From: Bacillota bacterium
GTDB taxonomy: Bacteria; Bacillota; UBA4882; UBA8346
NCBI GenBank assembly: GCA_023401925.1
Contig: JAEXDA010000044.1
Location: 124,001 to 188,000 of the forward strand
Direction: 5' to 3'
DNA length: 64,000 nt
Every line of letters starts with the position of its first letter. Position 1 is the stretch's first letter. The position numbers and the translations under genes were made by a program. The notes beneath the pieces were generated by a model. It saw nothing but the letters and a program-made list of their open reading frames with translations, had not been told where the DNA came from and searched no databases. Of this stretch, positions 58,886 to 64,000 are shown one piece after another.

Positions 58886-58943
58886 AGAAAATTGCTCCTT
58901 GAAATTTTCAAAGTCAAAGGATATAAAATTAGTATTCCAAATT

Positions 58944-60230
58944 TTAATAAGAATATTGCTCTCCCTTACAGGCAATGCTACGGGCAGCCTCTACGCCGGC
59001 TACAAAACCAGTTGAAAAAGCAATCTGTAAATTAAAGCCACCGGTATAAGCATCCACATCCACCACTTCTCCGGCAAAATATAGTCCTTGAATAAGCTTT
59101 GACTCCATCGTCTTGGGGTTTATTTCTTTAGTGTTCACACCACCTGCCGTCACAATAGCCTCGGCAATGGGTCTTGGTTTAAGGATCGTTAGGGCCAAAT
59201 TTTTCAATAAACCAACCAAATGCAACCTTTCTTCCTTGTTAATCTGATGAACCGGTTTCAAAGGATCAATCCCAGACAATTCTATGATAACCGGAATTAT
59301 TTTTTGAGGCAACAAATCATCCAATACATTTTTAAAAATTTTATTCAGAGATTTGGAAAAATCTCTTTGGACTCTTAAATCTAACTCTTCTTTGGTTAAA
59401 GCCGGTTTCAAATCAATTGAAATCGATACTGAATTTGGCTTGTCCAAGACCAAAAGAGAAATTTTCCGGCTTAAACTCAAGATAATGGGCCCGGAAACTC
59501 CAAAAGAAGTAAACAACATCTCACCAAATTCGCTCTGGAGCTTTTTACCTTCATGGAAGGAAGTAACTTCCACATTGACAAGGGATAAACCTTCCAGACG
59601 CTTTACCCAAGGTTCTAGTACCTCAAGGGGTATCAATGAAGGCGTTAAAGGAATGATCTGATGCCCGGCCAAACGTGCAAATTGATAACCATCACCTGTG
59701 CTCCCGGTCCCGGGATAAGAAAGGCCTCCGGTGGCAACCAATACCTTAGATGAATATACCTCTTTCCCGTTATCAAGCCGGACGCCGCGTATTTGACCAG
59801 ATTTTACAACCAAACCAGCAACTTTGGTGGAAGTTTCGATTTCAACTCCACTACTTTTCAATTCCTGATATAAAACACCAACTACATCTTGGGCTTTGTC
59901 CGATTCAGGGAAAACCCGGTTACCCCGTTCAACTTTTAAAGGAAGTCCTAAGCTATTTTGAAAAAAATTCATGAGCGCTTCCGGGGTCAACCGTTGAAAT
60001 GCGCCATATAGAAATCGTCCGTTTCCGGGAGTATTTGAAATCAACTGATTCATATCCGTCAAATTTGTAAGATTACAACGTCCAGCTCCTGTTATGGCTA
60101 ACTTTCGCCCGATGGTCTTATTTTTTTCAAATAATATTACACTGGCGCCCTCACGGGCTCCGGTGAATGCAGCCATTATTCCGGCAGGACCTGCTCCTAT
60201 TACGATCAAATCGGCATCAAATTTTAACAC
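58944..60230 (-). CDS. BaiN/HI0933-type FAD-dependent oxidoreductase
   Basis: 428 residues. Dinucleotide fold LIVIGAGPAGIMAAFTGAREG near 9-29, ITGAGRCNLTN near 47-57, VATGGLSYPGTGSTGDGYQFA near 165-185, and the C-terminal GLYFAGEVVDVDAYTGGFNLQIAFSTG in parts. Flavoproteins of this family include BaiN, but the natural reaction of most members is not known. Start overlaps the patatin gene end by 7 bases. Confidence 0.9.
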   Translation of the reverse strand: MLKFDADLIVIGAGPAGIMAAFTGAREGASVILFEKNKTIGRKLAITGAGRCNLTNLTDMNQLISNTPGNGRFLYGAFQRLTPEALMNFFQNSLGLPLKVERGNRVFPESDKAQDVVGVLYQELKSSGVEIETSTKVAGLVVKSGQIRGVRLDNGKEVYSSKVLVATGGLSYPGTGSTGDGYQFARLAGHQIIPLTPSLIPLEVLEPWVKRLEGLSLVNVEVTSFHEGKKLQSEFGEMLFTSFGVSGPIILSLSRKISLLVLDKPNSVSISIDLKPALTKEELDLRVQRDFSKSLNKIFKNVLDDLLPQKIIPVIIELSGIDPLKPVHQINKEERLHLVGLLKNLALTILKPRPIAEAIVTAGGVNTKEINPKTMESKLIQGLYFAGEVVDVDAYTGGFNLQIAFSTGFVAGVEAARSIACKGEQYSY

Positions 60231-61027
60231 ACCTGGTCCTCCTGCGTCATGTAAAGCGCTATTTGTTTTTTCAGATCCGGAACTATCAATTCAGCCGATT
60301 TGCGTCCTATCTCCAAGCACTCTTTGGCTTTATTAAAGTGTAAAGTGCCGATATTCCCAAGCTGCGGAGTAATTATCAAATCGGCTTGCAATATTTGCCT
60401 TGAGTCCAAAGTATTTCCCATAATATCCAGGACCTTGGCCATAACATCAAAAATATTGCGGACTTCATGTTGGGTATGATCAAACCCAACATTAACCGCA
60501 ACCGTTATATCGCCATTAAGCTGCCGGGCCACTGACACAGGGACCCCGGAAACAACCCCGCCGTCTACTAAAGTCCGACCATCCAAGTTAACCGGCGTAA
60601 ATACACCCGGTATGGAAATACTTGCCCTGACAGCCGACGCTAAAGGACCATTCTTGAAGACGACTTCTTCTCCGGTAAAAAGGTCGGTAGCCACAGCCCA
60701 AAATTCTATCGGCAGCTCTTCAAAGGACTTACCTTTGGTCAATAAATCTATAACCGCCTTTACCTTGGAACCGTCGATTAAACCCAACGTGGGGAGATGA
60801 AAATCAATCAAATCTTCCCAATGAAAGTATTCAACCAGTTGTCCCAAATAATAAAGATCCGTACCTGCCGCATATGTTGATCCTATCAATGCCCCCATGC
60901 TGGTACCAACGATTCCTGAAACTTTGATACCGGCTTCTTTTAACACTTGGAGCACACCAATATGGGCAAACCCACGGGCTCCTCCGCCACCTAATACCAA
61001 TACAATTTTTGGATAACTGTTTGTCAT
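60224..61027 (-). CDS. Patatin-like phospholipase (RssA-type)
   Basis: 267 residues. Patatin catalytic set: oxyanion loop GGGGARGFAHIGVL near 12-25, nucleophile in GIVGTSMGALIGS near 38-50, and the dyad aspartate in LVDGGVVSGVPV near 152-163. Acts on lipid or acyl esters in the cytoplasm or at the membrane. Followed with overlap by the BaiN-type gene, which points to a shared transcript. Confidence 0.9.
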   Translation of the reverse strand: MTNSYPKIVLVLGGGGARGFAHIGVLQVLKEAGIKVSGIVGTSMGALIGSTYAAGTDLYYLGQLVEYFHWEDLIDFHLPTLGLIDGSKVKAVIDLLTKGKSFEELPIEFWAVATDLFTGEEVVFKNGPLASAVRASISIPGVFTPVNLDGRTLVDGGVVSGVPVSVARQLNGDITVAVNVGFDHTQHEVRNIFDVMAKVLDIMGNTLDSRQILQADLIITPQLGNIGTLHFNKAKECLEIGRKSAELIVPDLKKQIALYMTQEDQVC

Positions 61028-61222
61028 TATTAAGAATGCGCCTCTCCTTCCAAGAACTCAACGAGGGATTCAAGCCTGATTATCGCTAATAAGGATGAAA
61101 ACTCTTTAGTAAATCTCTTCACCTTTATATATTACATAATATCAAATGAAAGGTAAATACTGTGAGTAAATTTATTCATAAGGGCTACCCCAACTATAAG
61201 ATAACCTTTAAGTATGCTCATC

Positions 61223-61256
61223 AAAAAACGGGGCTGTCTTTAAAGTGCAGCCCCGT
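61223..61256 (-). terminator. Intrinsic terminator after lonB
   Basis: Minus strand CGGGGCTG/CAGCCCCG stem with a short loop followed by T6, 20 bases after the lonB stop. Confidence 0.88.
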
Positions 61257-61274
61257 CAGGTAAGTTGTAAAATT

Positions 61275-62951
61275 TTAGGCTGAAATAACCGGCTCTCCAC
61301 CCATCGTGATGGGAGGAATTACCTCAAGTATCGGTTTAAATACGGCAAGCCGGAGAACTTCCTCAATTCGCTCTACAGGGATAACGGTAATCCCCATTTC
61401 ATCCTCAAATATTTTCTGCCAATTTTCTTTGGGTATTAATACTTTTTTGGCACCTGCTTCTTTAGCGGCATTAATTTTTGCAACAACTCCGCCAATCGGC
61501 ATCACCCCGCCTCGAATGGACAATTCACCGGTCATGGCAATTTCGTTATCCACGGCTTGACCCGTTATCGCTGAATAAATTGCGATTGCTAAAGTAATCC
61601 CTGCGGAAGGACCATCGATGGGAGTACCCCCGGGAAAATTAATATGGATATCGTAGTTTAAAGGATTAATGTTCATAAATTTACGTAAAACTGTGAGTAC
61701 ATTCTCAACTGAACCCAAAGCCATACTTTTTCGTCGGAGGGTTCTTCCACCCCCGCCCATTTCTTCCTCATCGACCACTCCGGTTGTGGTAATTTTCCCT
61801 TTACCGGCTTCAGTTACGGGAATGGCGGAGACTTCAACCTGAATCACGGAACCCATATTGGGTCCATAAACCGCCAGACCATTAACGTATCCCACTTGCG
61901 GTTTAGAGGGTATTTTAATACTTGGCCGAGGGGAATATTGACTGCTATGAATAACCCATTCCAAATCTTTTACGGTAACCCTTTTACGGTTTTCTGTGAT
62001 TGCCAAACCCGCTGTAATCTGAATTAAATTAACTGCATCTCGGCCGTTGGTTGCGTATTTGGTGATAATATCGATAACACCCGGCTCAAGGTCAAAACTA
62101 ATTTTTTGGGCGGCATTTTCAGCTATTCTTTTAACATCGCCCGGAGTCAATGGCTGGAAAAAGATTTCAACGCAACGGGAACGAATGGCAGGCGGAATAT
62201 CCTGCGGCATACGTGTTGTTGCTCCCACAAGACGGAAGTCAGCCGGTAAGCCATTTTGAAAAATATCGTGAATATGACTTGGAATATTCGTATCCTCGGA
62301 ACTATAATAGGCACTCTCAAAAAATACTCGCCGGTCTTCCAAAACTTTCAGCAGTTTGTTCATTTGAATGGGATGAAGTTCACCAATCTCATCAATAAAT
62401 AAAATGCCACCATGGGCTTTAGTAACTGCACCAGGCTTTGGTTGAGGAATTCCGGCAATTCCCAGAGGCCCGGCTCCTTGATAAATTGGATCGTGAACAG
62501 AACCCATTAAAGGATCGGCAATACCCCGATCATCAAACCGGGCCGTGGTGGCATCAATTTCAATGAACCGGGCATATTCTTTAAACGGAGAATACCCTTG
62601 TTTTTTGGCTTCTTCTAATACTACCCTGGCTGCTGCAGTTTTGCCAATACCAGGCGGACCGTAAAGTATCACGTGTTGCGGATTAGGACCGCATAATGCA
62701 GCCCGTAAGGCTTTTAAACCATCATCCTGGCCGATAATTTCCCCAAAATTACTGGGACGGGTTTTTTCAGAAAGGGGTTCGGTAAGCGAAATACGTCGCA
62801 GTCTTTGTAATTTCTCCATTTCTTTCCGGGACTCCCTGTCTACGGCAGTTTTATTCCCCTGCTGCGACTTGAGCAAGTTCCAAAAATATAAACCAATTAC
62901 AATTGCAAAGAACAGATTAATAAGACCAAGTACATTCCCTAATACCTCCAT
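61275..62951 (-). CDS. lonB: ATP-dependent protease LonB
   Basis: 558 residues. N-terminal membrane segment at about 8-26 (LGLINLFFAIVIGLYFW), AAA+ domain with Walker A GPPGIGKT at 98-105 and Walker B GGILFIDEIGELH near 182, Lon-type protease domain with the catalytic serine in GTPIDGPSAGIT near 460 and lysine in GGVVAKINAAKEAGAKK near 500-516. It is the Firmicute membrane-anchored LonB, linked in Bacillus to forespore. Next to clpX as in related genomes. Confidence 0.93.
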   Translation of the reverse strand: MEVLGNVLGLINLFFAIVIGLYFWNLLKSQQGNKTAVDRESRKEMEKLQRLRRISLTEPLSEKTRPSNFGEIIGQDDGLKALRAALCGPNPQHVILYGPPGIGKTAAARVVLEEAKKQGYSPFKEYARFIEIDATTARFDDRGIADPLMGSVHDPIYQGAGPLGIAGIPQPKPGAVTKAHGGILFIDEIGELHPIQMNKLLKVLEDRRVFFESAYYSSEDTNIPSHIHDIFQNGLPADFRLVGATTRMPQDIPPAIRSRCVEIFFQPLTPGDVKRIAENAAQKISFDLEPGVIDIITKYATNGRDAVNLIQITAGLAITENRKRVTVKDLEWVIHSSQYSPRPSIKIPSKPQVGYVNGLAVYGPNMGSVIQVEVSAIPVTEAGKGKITTTGVVDEEEMGGGGRTLRRKSMALGSVENVLTVLRKFMNINPLNYDIHINFPGGTPIDGPSAGITLAIAIYSAITGQAVDNEIAMTGELSIRGGVMPIGGVVAKINAAKEAGAKKVLIPKENWQKIFEDEMGITVIPVERIEEVLRLAVFKPILEVIPPITMGGEPVISA

Positions 62952-63075
62952 TTGGCAATACTCCTTTCAACCACAGTTCTCGAAGTTGGTAGAACGTCCC
63001 CAAAGATTATCATTTGAATTGAGGCGCTTTACTAGTATCACCAATATGACCTTATTTAAACCCGGAATTATCAAT

Positions 63076-63105
63076 AAAAAATCCCAACCTACAGGTTGGG
63101 ATTTT
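63076..63105. terminator. Bidirectional intrinsic terminator after clpX
   Basis: AAAAATCCCAACC-TAC-AGGTTGGGATTTT; T-rich on both sides. 33 bases after the clpX stop codon on the minus strand. Confidence 0.88.
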
Positions 63106-63137
63106 AAAATGAGTCGTTTTAAAGGGATTAAATTCCT

Positions 63138-64000
63138 TTAAGCAGATTCTTCTTTCTTCTTTTTACGCGGTTCTACTCCAACTAAAATCGGCTCACCATT
63201 TTCTTCGACCATCGATTTGGTAACAACACAACGTTTTAAATCATTGTGAGAAGGCAATTCATACATTAAATCCATTAATAATTTTTCAATAATTGCCCGA
63301 AGCCCCCTGGCGCCAGTATTCCGTTTGATAGCTTGTTTAGCAATGGAATCAAGGGCATCCGGTTCAAAAGCCAGTTCAATATTATCGATTTCAAACAATT
63401 TCTGGAATTGTTTTGCCAAAGCATTCTTGGGTTCAGTGAGAATCTGAACCAAGGCTTTTTCATCCAAAGCATCCAAAGCAACAACAATCGGTAATCGGCC
63501 CACAAACTCTGGAATTAGACCAAATTTCAATAAATCCTCCGGCATAATTTGCCGCAAAATTTCTCCCAGTGGTTTTTCCGTTTTTGACCGGGCCTCGGCT
63601 CCAAATCCCAAGGTTTTCTTTCCTATCCGATTTTCAATGATTTTTTCTAAACCATCAAATGCGCCGCCGCAGATAAATAAGATACTCGTCGTGTCCAATT
63701 GAATAAATTCCTGATGAGGATGTTTTCGACCCCCTTGAGGAGGAACCGACGCAACAGTACCTTCGAGTATTTTTAATAAAGCTTGTTGAACTCCTTCACC
63801 GGATACATCCCGGGTTATGGAAGGATTTTCGGATTTTCGGGCAATTTTATCGATTTCATCGATATAAATAATTCCTCTTTCAGCCCGCTCTACATCATAG
63901 TCAGCTGCTTGAATAAGTTTTAAGAGAATATTTTCAACGTCTTCACCAACATACCCGGCCTCTGTCAATGAGGTGGCGTCGGCAATAGCGAAAGGAACAT
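63138..64000 (-). CDS. clpX: ClpX unfoldase subunit of the ClpXP protease, partial at its 5' end
   Basis: Open frame runs off the window edge; 286 codons are visible plus stop. It opens with ATSLTEAGYVGEDVENIL, has the AAA+ Walker B YIDEIDKIARK near 35 and ends with RNTGARGLRAIIEKLLMDLMYELP (sensor 2 region). The N-terminal zinc domain and Walker A are outside the window. The gene is next to lonB, as expected. Confidence 0.93.
   Translation of the reverse strand, partial: VPFAIADATSLTEAGYVGEDVENILLKLIQAADYDVERAERGIIYIDEIDKIARKSENPSITRDVSGEGVQQALLKILEGTVASVPPQGGRKHPHQEFIQLDTTSILFICGGAFDGLEKIIENRIGKKTLGFGAEARSKTEKPLGEILRQIMPEDLLKFGLIPEFVGRLPIVVALDALDEKALVQILTEPKNALAKQFQKLFEIDNIELAFEPDALDSIAKQAIKRNTGARGLRAIIEKLLMDLMYELPSHNDLKRCVVTKSMVEENGEPILVGVEPRKKKKEESA

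Noticed and set aside
1..64000. CRISPR arrays, rRNA, tRNA, insertion-sequence transposases and origins
   Set aside because: Looked for and not found in this window.

Overview
The window looks like a chromosome segment of an anaerobic, motile member of the Bacillota (Clostridia-like). Evidence: an S-box (SAM-I) riboswitch ahead of a Bacillus-type metI-metC pair, a Bacillus-type AroH, a HutP-family protein, the lonB-clpX arrangement typical of Firmicutes, a four-subunit ferredoxin-dependent 2-oxoacid oxidoreductase, nitrogenase-like oxidoreductase genes, AGGAGG-type ribosome binding sites and consensus sigma-A promoters. The genus cannot be fixed from the sequence alone.

Layout. 1-9.4 kb (all minus strand) is a sulfur block: the end of a nitrogenase-like cluster (NifK-like, cut by the window edge; NifD-like; a NifX-like cofactor protein), then cysK, a cystine-type amino-acid ABC transporter, and metC and metI behind a SAM riboswitch. 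The two nitrogenase-like transcription units carry matching 5' leaders, each a short conserved hairpin followed by a terminator. 9.4-9.8 kb is a ferritin-like protein. 10.2-20.1 kb is one sugar sensing and uptake locus: ROK kinase, GmhA-type SIS isomerase, YesN-type response regulator, YesM/LytS-type histidine kinase, a double-domain RbsA homologue that has lost its nucleotide-binding motifs, and an intact RbsA-C-B type importer. 

20.3-33 kb is accessory sequence, rich in decayed genes, palindromes and repeats, with mostly single-gene units: LUD protein, nitroreductases, pyridoxamine-phosphate-oxidase-fold proteins, methyltransferases, GNATs, two C10 (streptopain-like) secreted proteases and a NlpC/P60-like lipoprotein, a HAD protein lacking its nucleophile, and a Doc toxin with its small antitoxin. 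33.1-38.1 kb holds a tandem minisatellite, a GntR-regulated operon with a large palindromic operator and a frameshifted iron-sulfur protein gene, a quinone reductase and a MocR regulator. 

38-64 kb is mostly core genome: an M16 peptidase pair, a phosphodiesterase, a Na/Pi-type transporter with PhoU, a secreted endonuclease/phosphatase-fold protein, the 2-oxoacid oxidoreductase operon, folC, trmL, a NifU-domain protein, motAB, pepF, a hutP-like/aroH/hisC operon with a promoter-proximal terminator, a BaiN-type flavoprotein, a patatin, lonB and the 3' part of clpX.

How the parts may work together: the nitrogenase-like pair lacks several residues used by true nitrogenase and lies beside cysteine and methionine synthesis genes, so the attractive (unproven) reading is reductive sulfur salvage, as in methylthio-alkane reductases, feeding the metI/metC route. 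In the sugar locus, the kinase-regulator pair plus a probably non-hydrolysing transporter-ATPase relative suggests that uptake and sensing are coupled.
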